A program made the translations under genes and the position numbers. The notes below the pieces were generated by a model. It was not told the DNA's origin. It searched no databases and worked only from the letters and a program-made list of their open reading frames with translations. Positions 45,372-54,928 of a stretch of DNA of 64,000 nucleotides are shown one piece after another (position 1 is the stretch's first letter; every line of letters starts with the position of its first letter). This DNA is from Nocardioides sp. T2.26MG-1 (lineage in GTDB: Bacteria; Actinomycetota; Actinomycetes; Propionibacteriales; Nocardioidaceae). The DNA is taken from the NCBI RefSeq assembly GCF_950101795.1, contig NZ_CATNLZ010000012.1:124001-188000 (forward strand), written 5' to 3'.

Positions 45372-46454
45372 ATGACCAGCGACACACGGACCCAGGACCC
45401 GGGGCGGGATCCCGGCGGGGACCCCGACGACGGCAAGCTCGACTCCCCGTCCGATCTGACCCGGCGCTCGTGGTTCTTCGTGGCCCGCAAGACGGTCCGG
45501 GAGTTCTCGGACGACCAGTGCACCGACCTGGCCGCCGCGCTCACCTACTACGCCGTCCTGGCGGTGTTCCCGGCGGCGATCGCGTTGACCTCGCTGCTCG
45601 GGCTCGTCGGCCAGGGCACCAACGCCGTGGAGACGCTGCTCGACATCGTCGGCGACCTCGGCGGTGCGTCGGTGGTCGACAGCATCCGCGACCCGCTGCT
45701 CGAGATCAGCCGCTCCCAGGCCGCCGGCCTGGCGTTCGGGCTCGGCCTCGCGGGAGCACTCTGGTCGGCGAGCGGGTACGTCGGCGCCTTCGGCCGGGCG
45801 ATGAACCGCATCTACGAGATCCGCGAGGGCCGCCCGGTGTGGAAGCTGCGCCCCGCGATGCTGCTGCTGACGCTGGTGCTGGTCGTGCTCGCGGCCGTGG
45901 TGCTGCTCGCGCTGGTGGTGACCGGGCCCGTCACCGACTCCGTCGGCGCCGCCCTCGGCGTCGGGTCGACGCTGCAGCTGGTGTGGAACATCGCGAAGTG
46001 GCCGGTGATCGCGGCCGCGGTGGTCGTGATGGTCGCGCTGCTCTACTACGCGACCCCCAACGTCAAGCAGCCCCGCTTCCGGTGGGTCAGCGTCGGCGCG
46101 GTGCTCGCGATCCTCACCTGGGCGGTGGTGTCCGCGGCGTTCGGCTTCTACGTCGCGAACTTCTCCTCCTACGACAAGACCTACGGCGCGCTCGGCGGCG
46201 TGATCGCGTTCCTGCTGTGGGTGTGGCTGACCAACCTGGCCCTGCTGTTCGGGGCCGAGCTGGACGCGGAGCTCGAGCGCGGCCGCGAGCTGCAGTCCGG
46301 GATCCCCGCCGAGCGGGTCATCCAGCTGCCCGCACGCGACACCCGCAACATCGACAAGGCCCGTGCCAAGGACGAGGACGACGAGCGGCGGGGCCGGGCG
46401 ATCCGGCTGCGGGCCCGCCGCCACCGAGACCGGCCGGGACGGAGGAGGAGCTGA
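45372..46454 (+). CDS. YihY/BrkB family inner membrane protein
   Basis: A 360-residue protein with six transmembrane segments. Family motifs: DLAAALTYYAVLAVFPAAIAL near residue 55, WSASGYVGAFGRAMNRIYEI and YYATPNVKQPRFRWVSVGA, with GGVIAFLLWVWLTNLALLFG in the last helices. Members are often called ribonuclease BN or virulence factor BrkB, but that nuclease link was an error; the function is unknown. The charged N- and C-termini are cytoplasmic. The gene starts at ATG 45372 (a further ATG lies 11 codons upstream) and ends one base before the FAD-Rieske gene. Confidence 0.9.
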   Translation: MTSDTRTQDPGRDPGGDPDDGKLDSPSDLTRRSWFFVARKTVREFSDDQCTDLAAALTYYAVLAVFPAAIALTSLLGLVGQGTNAVETLLDIVGDLGGASVVDSIRDPLLEISRSQAAGLAFGLGLAGALWSASGYVGAFGRAMNRIYEIREGRPVWKLRPAMLLLTLVLVVLAAVVLLALVVTGPVTDSVGAALGVGSTLQLVWNIAKWPVIAAAVVVMVALLYYATPNVKQPRFRWVSVGAVLAILTWAVVSAAFGFYVANFSSYDKTYGALGGVIAFLLWVWLTNLALLFGAELDAELERGRELQSGIPAERVIQLPARDTRNIDKARAKDEDDERRGRAIRLRARRHRDRPGRRRS

Positions 46455-46455
46455 G

Positions 46456-47964
46456 ATGGCGCTGACATCCGTGTGGCGGGACCGCCACCCCGTCGGGCCA
46501 CAGGGTCCGGCGAACGTCGCCGGCGACTGGGACGTGGTCGTCGTTGGGGCCGGCATCACCGGCCTGACCACCGCGGCTCTGCTGGCCCGGTCCGGCCGGT
46601 CGGTCCTGGTCGTCGAGGCGCGGCACGTGGGCGCCGGCACCACGGGCGGCAGCACCGCCAAAATGAGCGTGCAGCAGGGCACGCAGCACGCCCGGATCGC
46701 GCGCCGGCACCCCGTCGCCGTGCTGCGCAAGTACGCCGACGCCAACGCCGAGGCGCTCGCCTGGATCGCCAGGTTCTGCGACGAGCACGGCGTGGCGCTT
46801 CAGCGGCGGCCGGCGTACACCTACGCGACCTCCGCCTCCGGGGTGCGCTCGGTGCGCTCCGAGCTGGAGGCGCTGCACCGGGCCGGCGTCGACAGGGCGA
46901 CCTGGGTCGACGACCTCCCCCTCCCGTTCCGGGTCCGGGGCGCGGTGATGGTGCCCGACCAGGCGCAGCTCGACCCGCTGGAGCTGCTCGAGGCGCTCGC
47001 GGCCGATGCCACCCGCCACGGCGCGACGGTCGTGACCGGCGCCCGGGTGCACCGGGTGCACGGCGGGCACGGGTCGGCGCCGCACGACGTGGTCACCGAC
47101 GCCGGGACCGCCACGGCGCCGACCGTGGTGCTGGCGACGAACATGCCGATCCTGGACCGCGGCGGGTTCTTCGCCCGCGCCAAGCCGATGCGCTCCTACG
47201 GGTTGGCCTTCCGGACCGACGAGCAGGCCGTCGACGGTATGTACCTCTCGGCCGACACCCCCACCCGCTCGCTGCGCGACGCACCGGCGCCCGACGGTGG
47301 CGGCAGCCTCCTGCTCGTCGGTGGCGACGGCCACAAGACCGGCGCCGGGACCTCGGAGCTCAGCCACCTCGACGGGCTCCGCGAGTGGACGCTCGGCTAC
47401 TACCCCGACGCGGTCGAGACCCACGCCTGGTCGGCCCAGGACTACGTCACCCACCACGGCCTGCCGTTCGTCGGGCCGATCCTGCCCGGCGCGGACCGGC
47501 TGCTCGTGGCCGGCGGCTACTCCAAGTGGGGGATGACCAACGGTGTCGCGGCCGCGCTCGCCCTGGCCGGCCGGATCCTCGGCGGCCACCAGGAGTGGGC
47601 CTCAGCGTTCGACCCGTGGAGCAGCCGCGAGCTCGCCGGCCTCCCCGAGACCACCCGCCTGAACGCCGAGGTCGCCGTCGAGATGACCCTCGGGTGGCTG
47701 CGCCCGCTCCGCTCGCCGGGCTCCGCGTCCGGCCTCGGCGAGGGTGAGGGCGAGGTCCGCCTCGACCGGGTCGGCACCCCCACGGCGGTGTGCCGGGTCG
47801 ACGGCACCGAGCACACCGCGTCCGCGGTGTGCAGCCACCTCGGTGGCGTGGTGCGCTGGAACGACGCCGAGCGCAGCTGGGACTGCCCGCTCCACGGCTC
47901 CCGGTTCGGCCCCGACGGCCAGGTCCTCGAGGGGCCCGCCACCTGCGGGCTGCGGCGCCGCTGA
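46456..47964 (+). CDS. FAD-dependent oxidoreductase with C-terminal Rieske domain
   Basis: A 502-residue protein of the DAO family. The Rossmann motif VVVVGAGITGLTTAAL starts near residue 27, with the acidic end VVEARHVGAG, and TGGSTAKMSVQQG follows as in related proteins. Residues 415-500 are a Rieske 2Fe-2S domain: CSHLGG and CPLHGSRF give the CxH and CxxH ligands. The arrangement is like the YhfW family of oxidoreductases; the substrate is unknown. GGAGGAGGAG lies just before the ATG. It is one base after the YihY stop, so the two are co-transcribed. Confidence 0.9.
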   Translation: MALTSVWRDRHPVGPQGPANVAGDWDVVVVGAGITGLTTAALLARSGRSVLVVEARHVGAGTTGGSTAKMSVQQGTQHARIARRHPVAVLRKYADANAEALAWIARFCDEHGVALQRRPAYTYATSASGVRSVRSELEALHRAGVDRATWVDDLPLPFRVRGAVMVPDQAQLDPLELLEALAADATRHGATVVTGARVHRVHGGHGSAPHDVVTDAGTATAPTVVLATNMPILDRGGFFARAKPMRSYGLAFRTDEQAVDGMYLSADTPTRSLRDAPAPDGGGSLLLVGGDGHKTGAGTSELSHLDGLREWTLGYYPDAVETHAWSAQDYVTHHGLPFVGPILPGADRLLVAGGYSKWGMTNGVAAALALAGRILGGHQEWASAFDPWSSRELAGLPETTRLNAEVAVEMTLGWLRPLRSPGSASGLGEGEGEVRLDRVGTPTAVCRVDGTEHTASAVCSHLGGVVRWNDAERSWDCPLHGSRFGPDGQVLEGPATCGLRRR

Positions 47965-47983
47965 CCTGCGCAAACCCGGGCTC

Positions 47984-48049
47984 CACCGCAAGTTCCTCAA
48001 GGAACGTGCAAGGTTCCTCCACGCCTCGTGCACGGTTCCTCCACGCCAC
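47984..48049. repeat. 22-base tandem repeats upstream of a secreted-protein gene
   Basis: Two adjacent 22-base units, 48006-48027 and 48028-48049, match at 20 of 22 positions (core GGTTCCTCCACGCC). A degenerate copy precedes them at 47984-48005, including the perfect inverted repeat GTTCCT-CA-AGGAAC (47992-48005). They end 66 bases before the secreted protein start and follow the stop of the FAD-Rieske gene. Confidence 0.65.
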
Positions 48050-48114
48050 CGTTCCGCCCCGTCCGCCCGTGGCACGCTCCTCGCACCGACCGATCGAACC
48101 CTCAGGAGCACCCC

Positions 48115-49245
48115 GTGCGATCACGACTCGTCACCGCCGCAGCCGCCGCGGCGCTGCCCGCCGTCCTGGCACTCGGCGCCGCCCCGGCGATCGCCGATGC
48201 CGGCGGCAACAACGGCACGATCAAGGTCGCCGAGGTCGACCAGGTCGGCACGGACAGCAACGACCCGCACGTCGGCTGCACCTTCGCTCTCGAGTGGTAC
48301 AACTTCGACTCCTCGGCCACCTCCGCGGTCACGTTCGAGAGCCAGGACCAGGACGTCACGATCACCGGCGTCCAGGGCACGACGAGCGTCGTGCTCGAGG
48401 ACGACGCGGCGAAGGGCAACAGCGACCTCGACGGCCGCGAGATCTACACGCTGACCTTCGCGGGCGAGCCGCACCCCGAGCAGGGCTACCACGTGAAGGT
48501 CACCACAGAGTCCGAGGGCTCGACCGGCAACGACTCCAAGTCGAAGGTGTTCTGGGTCGGCCCCTGCGCCGACGGCCCGACGACGCCCTCGGGGCCGACC
48601 GAGACCGGCCCCGGCAGCACCAAGCCGTTCACGTGGGACTGGAAGTACGCCGCCCCCACCTGCGCCGGACTGTCCGTCGCCTACCCCGCCGACATCCCGA
48701 GCGGCCAGGCCAACGACGTCAACGTCCGGGTCGAGACCGACCACGGCCAGGTCACGCTGAACTTCCACAACAACACCGGCACCTGGAGCGGGACCACGTC
48801 CTTCCCCTTCACCACCCACCCGAGCTGGCCGGCCGGCGTCACGTCGTACCACGTCACCTGGGTGCAGGTCGGCGGCTCCAACTACCACTGGCAGGGTGAC
48901 GTCGCCTGCGCCACCGACGGCGACCCGCTGACCCCGGACATGCCCCAGGCGCTGACCGAGGTCACCGGCTTCCGCACCGGCACCATCACCGTCGCCCGCG
49001 GCGCCACGATCCCCGCCGACTCGGTCGAGGTCGAGCAGGCCGGCACCGACGAGCTCACGCTCGAGCGCTACACGGGCGGCACCTGGGTCGTCGCGAAGGC
49101 GCTCCGGTCGACCAGCCGCGGCACCGCCCGGGTGACCTTCCCCCGGCTGACCAAGCGGGGCAGCTACACCTACCGCCTGACCGTGTCGCGGACGCTCGGC
49201 ACCACGGGCGACACCACGGGGACACTCACCGTCCGGGTCCGCTGA
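48115..49245 (+). CDS. Secreted beta-rich protein of unknown function
   Basis: A 376-residue protein with a Sec signal peptide (VRSRLVTAAAAAALPAVLAL, cleavage likely after AIA near residue 27). The mature part has three beta-rich stretches of about 100 residues: 28-155, 165-270 and 275-376. The last resembles an Ig-like repeat (GTARVTFPRLTKRGSYTYRL). Cysteines are sparse (HVGCTF, GPCADG, TCAGL, VACATD) and could pair. A Thr/Pro/Gly linker (TTPSGPTETGPGST) separates the domains. No sortase motif is seen, so it is probably released. AGGAG precedes the GTG start. Tandem 22-base repeats lie upstream. Family not recognised. Confidence 0.75.
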   Translation: MRSRLVTAAAAAALPAVLALGAAPAIADAGGNNGTIKVAEVDQVGTDSNDPHVGCTFALEWYNFDSSATSAVTFESQDQDVTITGVQGTTSVVLEDDAAKGNSDLDGREIYTLTFAGEPHPEQGYHVKVTTESEGSTGNDSKSKVFWVGPCADGPTTPSGPTETGPGSTKPFTWDWKYAAPTCAGLSVAYPADIPSGQANDVNVRVETDHGQVTLNFHNNTGTWSGTTSFPFTTHPSWPAGVTSYHVTWVQVGGSNYHWQGDVACATDGDPLTPDMPQALTEVTGFRTGTITVARGATIPADSVEVEQAGTDELTLERYTGGTWVVAKALRSTSRGTARVTFPRLTKRGSYTYRLTVSRTLGTTGDTTGTLTVRVR

Positions 49246-49263
49246 CCCGGCGAGCGTGAGGAT

Positions 49264-49305
49264 GGCCGGCGGCCGGTACCTGAGGGGGGATACCGGACGC
49301 CGGCC
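49264..49305. terminator. Bidirectional terminator between the secreted-protein and Ntn hydrolase genes
   Basis: Arms GGCCGGC/GCCGGCC (49264-49270, 49299-49305) and inner CCGGTA/TACCGG (49273-49278, 49291-49296), separated by a two-base mismatch on each side. Loop is rich in G. The flanking genes converge here. Confidence 0.75.
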
Positions 49306-49325
49306 TTCTCGCGTCGCGGGGTGGC

Positions 49326-51725
49326 TCAGCCGTGGACCACGAACCGGCGCACCAGGTCGCGTCGCACCTGCGCGTCGGTCCACGCGAAGCGCACCCACTG
49401 CTTGCGGGAGAACATCCGCGTCTGGTCGGAGGAGTACGGCGAGCGCGGGTCCTCGGACTGGCCGTAGGTGAGGATCGTGCGGGCGTCCACCCGGCCGCCG
49501 GGCAGGAACGAGATCGCCTGGATGTGCGACGAGCCGTAGGTGATGGGCCGGTAGTGGTCCCTGTTGTCCCGCGCCCAGCGCGACGCCAGGGCGTTGGCGT
49601 TGCCCACCGAGTCGCCGGTGCCGCCACCGAGCGGGATCGGCGGCGCTCCCCGGTCGCCGGCCACCTGCAGCGAACCCCAGGGCGCGTCGAACGGGATGCC
49701 CCGCTCACGCAGGGATGCGATCGCGTCGGCCATCGCCTGCACCACCTGCGGGTCGGCGACGTTGAGGTCGCGCGGCGTGTCGAGCGGGTCGGCGGGGTCG
49801 AACGGCGTGCGCCACACCGGGTCAACCGCGTCGACGGGCAGGCTCGGCAGCCGGGAGACGAACTCCTCGAAGATGTGGGTGCCGACCGAGTCGGTGTTCG
49901 ACCGGCCGTCCCAGTCGTGCAGCACCCGGCAGGCCTCGGTCTCACCGGTCGCCGCGCACACAGTGTCGAGGTCGCCGTTCTCGCGCATCACCTCGGCGGT
50001 CATCAGCCGGTTCTCGTGCTCGTGGCCGCGCAGGCTGCGCGGCGACTCCTTCGCCCCCGACGCGAGCCTGTCGATGACGTAGTGGGAGACCATCCGGGTG
50101 CGCATCGTGCGCACGCAGCGCTCGCAGCCGATGATGCCGGCGTAGCCCTCGAGCGGCTGCGCGGGGTTGGGCAGCCAGTAGGAGTCGTTGGCGTTCATCA
50201 CCCAGTCGCGGCGCACCTCCATGGGCAGGTTCGCCGGCCCGAAGATGCCGGGCCGCTCGGCGTCCTCGTCGGTGCGCCACGCGCAGCGCGAGTCGGCGAA
50301 CGTGCCGTCCAGCCCGGGCAGACCCGCCACCTGGTCGAGCAGCACGCCGGTCGGGGTGAGGCACTGCTGGGCCAGGTCATCGGGGACGTTCGGGACGACC
50401 GAGTGGTCGGCGTACAGGACGTCGCCGCGCCGGTCCGCCGCGGTGGTGTTGACCCACGGCATGCCCGCGGCCGCGTCCTGCCGGCGCAGCAGGTCGCGCA
50501 CGCTGGTCGCCTTGCCCATCTCGAGGAACGTGTCGATCGTGCGCAGGTGCTCGGCGTTGGCGTCGCGGATCGCCCAGACGCTCGCCGGCCCCCACGGCAT
50601 CAGCAGCGCGGGCGCGTCGATGACGTAGCCCTGCGGGGTGCGGTAGAGGTCCTCGGTGACCGTGCCGAGCGAACCGTCCGCCCGCTTCACCCGCACCTTC
50701 ACGGTGTCGTGGGCGAGCTCCTGCGGTCCGGCGTCGGTGAGGTACGTCGTGCCGGGGCCAACGGTCTTGTACTCGTAGGGCGTGAAGCGGTAGGCCGTGG
50801 AGACCGTGTGGCTCCAGGCCACGTCGTTGTTCCAGCCGATGTTCACCGCCGGCGAGCCGACCAGCGAGGCGCCGGCGACGTCGTAGCGGCCGGGGATCGT
50901 GAGGTGCTGCTGGGTGAAGTGGTAGCGGCCACGCCACGGGAAGTGCGGGTTGCCGAGCAGCATGCCCTTGCCGGTCGTGGTCGCCGCACCACCGACCGCG
51001 GTGGCGTTGGAGCCGAACGGCGCGTCCGGGTCGCGGCCGAGCGCCGTGAGCAGTGCGTCGCGGTCGACCTGGGCCGCCTTGACGGGCAGCTCCGGGAGGC
51101 CCGGGTCGTCGGGGGTGGGCGGCGCGGCGTCGACGATCTCCTTGACGAACACCCCGCTCGAGGCGAGCAGGTTGGCGAGGTAGACGCCGTACCAGAGGTC
51201 GAGAGCCGTCACGTCCGGCCTCAGGTACGGCGCCCGGCGGCAGGCGGGGTCGGTGACGCGCTCGTCGCGGAGGAACTCGTTGACCCCGGCGACGTAGCCG
51301 CGCACCATCTGCTTGGCCTGGGCACCGGGCCCGGTGACCGGGTCGCGCAGCAGCTTCTCCACCACGTGCCGCTGGCGCAGGTCGGTGACGAAGGCGTCGA
51401 CCTGCAGGTTGGAGGCCTCGAGCGTGACCTGGTCGTTGTAGCGGGCGTCGGGGCCGAACCAGCGCGACCGCTCGCCGCGGGCGGTCACCAGGGTGTCGGC
51501 AAGCGTGCAGATCGTGTCCTGCGCGGCGGCGTACCCGCTGCCGAAGCCGAGCGAGCCGAAGTCGGAGGCGGTGATGTGCGGGATGCCGTGCTCGGTGATC
51601 TCGATGGTCGCGCGGTAGCGGCTCGGGTGCGGCGCGGCCGCACCGGCACCGCCCGAGGGCAGCGCGGAGCCGGTCAGCGGGACGAGGACGGCGGCCGCGG
51701 TGGCGGCGAGCAGGCGGCGGAGCAT
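49326..51725 (-). CDS. Penicillin acylase family Ntn hydrolase, secreted
   Basis: A 799-residue secreted precursor. Signal peptide residues 1-30 (MLRRLLAATAAAVLVPLTG). The alpha part follows to about residue 238. The motif FGSNATAVGG puts the autocatalytic nucleophile at Ser239, after Gly238, marking the beta-chain start; WNNDVAWSHT and NANDSYW are further family motifs. Such enzymes hydrolyse amide bonds, for example in acyl-homoserine lactones, aculeacin-type lipopeptides or penicillin. The substrate cannot be decided. A GTG nine bases upstream (51734) is an alternative start; neither has a clear ribosome site. It is monocistronic. Confidence 0.87.
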   Translation of the reverse strand: MLRRLLAATAAAVLVPLTGSALPSGGAGAAAPHPSRYRATIEITEHGIPHITASDFGSLGFGSGYAAAQDTICTLADTLVTARGERSRWFGPDARYNDQVTLEASNLQVDAFVTDLRQRHVVEKLLRDPVTGPGAQAKQMVRGYVAGVNEFLRDERVTDPACRRAPYLRPDVTALDLWYGVYLANLLASSGVFVKEIVDAAPPTPDDPGLPELPVKAAQVDRDALLTALGRDPDAPFGSNATAVGGAATTTGKGMLLGNPHFPWRGRYHFTQQHLTIPGRYDVAGASLVGSPAVNIGWNNDVAWSHTVSTAYRFTPYEYKTVGPGTTYLTDAGPQELAHDTVKVRVKRADGSLGTVTEDLYRTPQGYVIDAPALLMPWGPASVWAIRDANAEHLRTIDTFLEMGKATSVRDLLRRQDAAAGMPWVNTTAADRRGDVLYADHSVVPNVPDDLAQQCLTPTGVLLDQVAGLPGLDGTFADSRCAWRTDEDAERPGIFGPANLPMEVRRDWVMNANDSYWLPNPAQPLEGYAGIIGCERCVRTMRTRMVSHYVIDRLASGAKESPRSLRGHEHENRLMTAEVMRENGDLDTVCAATGETEACRVLHDWDGRSNTDSVGTHIFEEFVSRLPSLPVDAVDPVWRTPFDPADPLDTPRDLNVADPQVVQAMADAIASLRERGIPFDAPWGSLQVAGDRGAPPIPLGGGTGDSVGNANALASRWARDNRDHYRPITYGSSHIQAISFLPGGRVDARTILTYGQSEDPRSPYSSDQTRMFSRKQWVRFAWTDAQVRRDLVRRFVVHG

Positions 51726-51764
51726 GACCGGCACAACGTGCCGGGCGCTGCCGAGGTTATGGAG

Positions 51765-52091
51765 CTACAGGTAGAGGCCGGTGGCCTGGTCGCCGACCCG
51801 CTCGGCGGCGACCGCGTGCACGTCGCGCTCGCGCATCACGACGTACAGCTCGCCCGCGACCTCGACCTCGGCCTTGTCCTCGGGCTCGAACAGCACCCGG
51901 TCGCCGACCTCGACGGAGCGGGCGTTGGGCCCGACCGCGACGACCTTGGACCAGACCAGACGGCGGGCTCCCATCGCGGCGGTCGCCGGGATGACGATGC
52001 CGCCGGAGGAGCGGCGCTCCCCGGACTCGCGGTCGACCTCGACCAGGAGCCGGTCGTGGAGCATCTTGATGGGGGTCTTGTCGGACGCCAC
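51765..52091 (-). CDS. GroES-like co-chaperonin paralogue
   Basis: A 108-residue Cpn10-fold protein. It matches GroES in KMLHDRLLVEV near residue 9, GGIVIPATA, VVAVGPNARSVEVGDRVLFEP and YVVMRERDVHAV. It differs from typical GroES in the mobile-loop region (RESGERRSSGGIVIP) and has extra residues at the C-terminus. The start is GTG. No groEL gene is next to it; the neighbours are a DUF3618 gene and a Ni/Co importer. Probably an accessory paralogue of unknown client range. Confidence 0.82.
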   Translation of the reverse strand: MASDKTPIKMLHDRLLVEVDRESGERRSSGGIVIPATAAMGARRLVWSKVVAVGPNARSVEVGDRVLFEPEDKAEVEVAGELYVVMRERDVHAVAAERVGDQATGLYL

Positions 52092-52095
52092 AGTG

Positions 52096-52350
52096 CTAGC
52101 GCACGACCTTGCGGAGGACGACGACGACCGTGACCACGCCGACCACGGCGCCGGCGACCTTGAGGATGTTGTCGGTGCGCGGCTGCCCCGTCTGGGCGTC
52201 CACGAAGTGCGCCTTGATGCTGCTGACCTCGCGGCTCACGATCGTCTTGGGGCTGGCGCGGTAGAGGAGCTGGTCGATCGTGGTCGCCAGGCGCTCCCTG
52301 GTCTCCTCGATCTCGCGCTCGAGGGAGGACAGCTGGTCGTCCTGGCTCAC
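52096..52350 (-). CDS. DUF3618 domain protein
   Basis: An 84-residue protein, GTG start after GGAGACCCCC. The first half is a charged helix with the DUF3618 signature (LEREIEETRERLATTIDQLLYR near residues 10-31, in pieces). The C-terminus has one hydrophobic segment (VAGAVVGVVTVVVVL). It ends with a basic RKVVR. Members are small actinobacterial envelope proteins of unknown role. It is four bases upstream of the GroES-like gene on the same strand; co-transcription is likely. Confidence 0.85.
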   Translation of the reverse strand: MSQDDQLSSLEREIEETRERLATTIDQLLYRASPKTIVSREVSSIKAHFVDAQTGQPRTDNILKVAGAVVGVVTVVVVLRKVVR

Positions 52351-52406
52351 GGGGGTCTCCTCCGACGTCGGTGTCGGTTGGAGGCTATCAACCAGGGCCG
52401 ACCCCG

Positions 52407-53170
<764 letters not shown>

Positions 53171-53174
<4 letters not shown>

Positions 53175-53854
53175 GGTCTCCCCTCGATCCGGGGCATCCG
53201 GCCGGTGTAGCCGCGCGACAGCATCGCCAGGTGCACGCGCTCGCCACGCTCGTAGGAGCGGATGAACAGCGCCCCGGCCGAGCGGGCCAGCACCGGCCAC
53301 TGGCGGGGGTCGCGGGCGGAGAACCCACGGGACTCCCGGGCCACCTTCATCCGTTGCATCTCCCCGGTCACGACGTCGAGGTAGCGGACCATGAAGGCCA
53401 TGATCTGCACGAGCTGGCTGGGCAGCCGCAGCCGCTCCAGACCGTGCAGCAGCTCGTGCGGCTCGGTGGTCGCCGCCAGCGTCAGGCTCGCGAGCACCCC
53501 GAGGGTGCCCTTGGCGAGCAGCGCCCAGGCGGCGAGCAGCCCCGACTCGCTCACGCTCAGCCCGAGCACGTCCGTGCGCGGGCCGTGCGCCACGAACGGG
53601 AGCAGCAGCGCGAACGCCAGGAACGGCACCTCGATCAGGCTGCGCTTGAGCAGGTAGGTGGCCGGCACCCGCGACACCCCGACCACCACGGCGATCACGA
53701 GCAGGTAGGCGCCGAAAGCGGCGTACCACTCCCCCGGTGTGGCGACCACCAGCACCGTGAACCCCAGCAGCACCAGGATCTTCAGGTGCGCCGGAGCCCG
53801 GTGCACCACGGAGTGGCCGTGGTAGTGCAGCTTGTGCCCGTGCCCCGCACCCAT
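53171..53854 (-). CDS. cbiQ: Energy-coupling factor transmembrane protein CbiQ/NikQ
   Basis: A 227-residue membrane protein. The N-terminus is His-rich (MGAGHGHKLHYHGHS) and could bind metal. Four or five hydrophobic helices follow. The ATPase-contacting motif region is MKVARESRGF and the second coupling motif SYERGERVHLAMLSRGYTG. It transmits ATP hydrolysis from CbiO to the CbiM component. Overlaps cbiO by four bases; lies one base after the PDGLE gene. Confidence 0.93.
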
Positions 53855-53855
53855 C

Positions 53856-54161
53856 TCAGGAGGCCGGTCCGCGGCGGCGTACGACGAAGGCCAGTCCGCC
53901 GGCCAGGGCCAGCACGACCACGACGCCGACCACGCCGGCGAGGCCGCCCGAGAGGCGCGGGTTGTCGACGTCCTTCGCGGCGTAGCCCGCCAGAGGCGCG
54001 TCCGCCTCGTGGTCCTTCTCGGTCTGGGAGAAGCCGTGGTCCTGGGCGACCCGGTTGAGCCCGTCGGGCTCGCTCGAGGCGTAGTGGCTCACGACTCCCG
54101 CGAGCAGCAGCGCGACCACGAGCGCACCGAGCGCGACCCACCGGAATGAGACCCGCCTCAT
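53856..54161 (-). CDS. PDGLE domain component of the Ni/Co transporter (CbiN/NikN role)
   Basis: A 101-residue protein with an N-terminal helix (residues 8-26), the extracytoplasmic segment SSEPDGLNRVAQDHGF (PDGLE-like, here PDGLN) and a second helix near 75-95. PDGLE proteins replace CbiN in many Ni/Co ECF systems and help CbiM load metal. Its ATG overlaps the cbiM stop (ATGA). The mature loop holds His and acidic residues (KDHEADAPLAGY) that may contact metal. Confidence 0.9.
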   Translation of the reverse strand: MRRVSFRWVALGALVVALLLAGVVSHYASSEPDGLNRVAQDHGFSQTEKDHEADAPLAGYAAKDVDNPRLSGGLAGVVGVVVVLALAGGLAFVVRRRGPAS

Positions 54162-54856
54162 GCGGTCGCCTCCGTCGCGGTGGCGCGGATCTCGAGCTCG
54201 CGGCGCGCCAGCAGCGGGCGGGCGCCGTACACCAGGTCGGGACGGACGGCGACGATGCTCGCGACCGCGAGGAACGTGATCGCGGCCTCTCCGATCCCGA
54301 TCAGCGTGTGCACGCCCACCATCGCCACGGCCAGCTCGCCCAACGAGAGGTCGGCGGTGCCACCGGCCGCGTACAGGCCGACGAACACCAGCGCCGCGGC
54401 CGGCACCGAGACCATTGCCGCGAGGCCGGCCTCGAGCGGGACCAGCGAGGGGCGCTTGGGCAGCAGGGCGCGTAGCAGCACGAACAGCAGCCAGCCCACG
54501 ACGACGGTCGTGACGCCCATCAGGATGATGTTGGTGCCGAGCGCGGTGATGCCGCCGTCGGCGAAGAGCAGGCTCTGCACGAGGAAGACCACGCTCATGC
54601 AGAGCAGCGCCGTCCAGGGCCCGACCAGCACGGCGGCGAGCGCGCCCCCGAGCAGGTGGCCGCTGGTGCCGGCGGCGACCGGGAAGTTCAGCATCTGGGT
54701 CGCGAACACGAACGCCGCCACCAGCCCGGCCATCGGGGCGGTGCGGTCGTCGAGCTCGCGGCGCGCCCCGGCGAGCGCCGCGCCCACGCAGACGACCGCG
54801 GCTGCGCCGGTGGCCATCGAGGTGGGGGCGTCGAGGAAGCCGTTGGGGACGTGCAT
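54158..54856 (-). CDS. cbiM: Metal-binding S component CbiM/NikM
   Basis: A 232-residue integral membrane protein with about seven helices. It starts MHVPNGFLDAPTS: the free amino group and His2 in this N-terminus form the metal site in CbiM/NikM. Other features are GTSGHLLGGALAAVLVGPW and ALGTNIILMGV. First gene of cbiM-PDGLE-cbiQ-cbiO. The nickel versus cobalt preference is not readable, but a Nur-like box 56 bases upstream argues for nickel. The Prx gene is divergent, starting 88 bases away. Confidence 0.93.
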   Translation of the reverse strand: MHVPNGFLDAPTSMATGAAAVVCVGAALAGARRELDDRTAPMAGLVAAFVFATQMLNFPVAAGTSGHLLGGALAAVLVGPWTALLCMSVVFLVQSLLFADGGITALGTNIILMGVTTVVVGWLLFVLLRALLPKRPSLVPLEAGLAAMVSVPAAALVFVGLYAAGGTADLSLGELAVAMVGVHTLIGIGEAAITFLAVASIVAVRPDLVYGARPLLARRELEIRATATEATA

Positions 54857-54911
54857 CGGACTCCTGGATAGGTTGGGCGGACCGCGATCGCTTCGCGCCC
54901 ACCCTACGTTA

Positions 54912-54928
54912 TTGCACATTGTTTGCGA
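54912..54928. promoter_or_regulatory. Candidate Nur (nickel uptake regulator) box
   Basis: TTGCAC-ATTGT-TTGCGA at 54912-54928. The Streptomyces Nur consensus is tTGCaa-N5-ttGCAA; each half matches five of six positions with the right spacing. It lies 56 bases upstream of cbiM and 16 bases before the bcp GTG start. Confidence 0.5.

Noticed and set aside
49332..52133. Rightward frame of 933 codons opposite the Ntn hydrolase gene.
   Set aside because: Same reason: mirror of a recognised secreted enzyme, with no ribosome site or domain.
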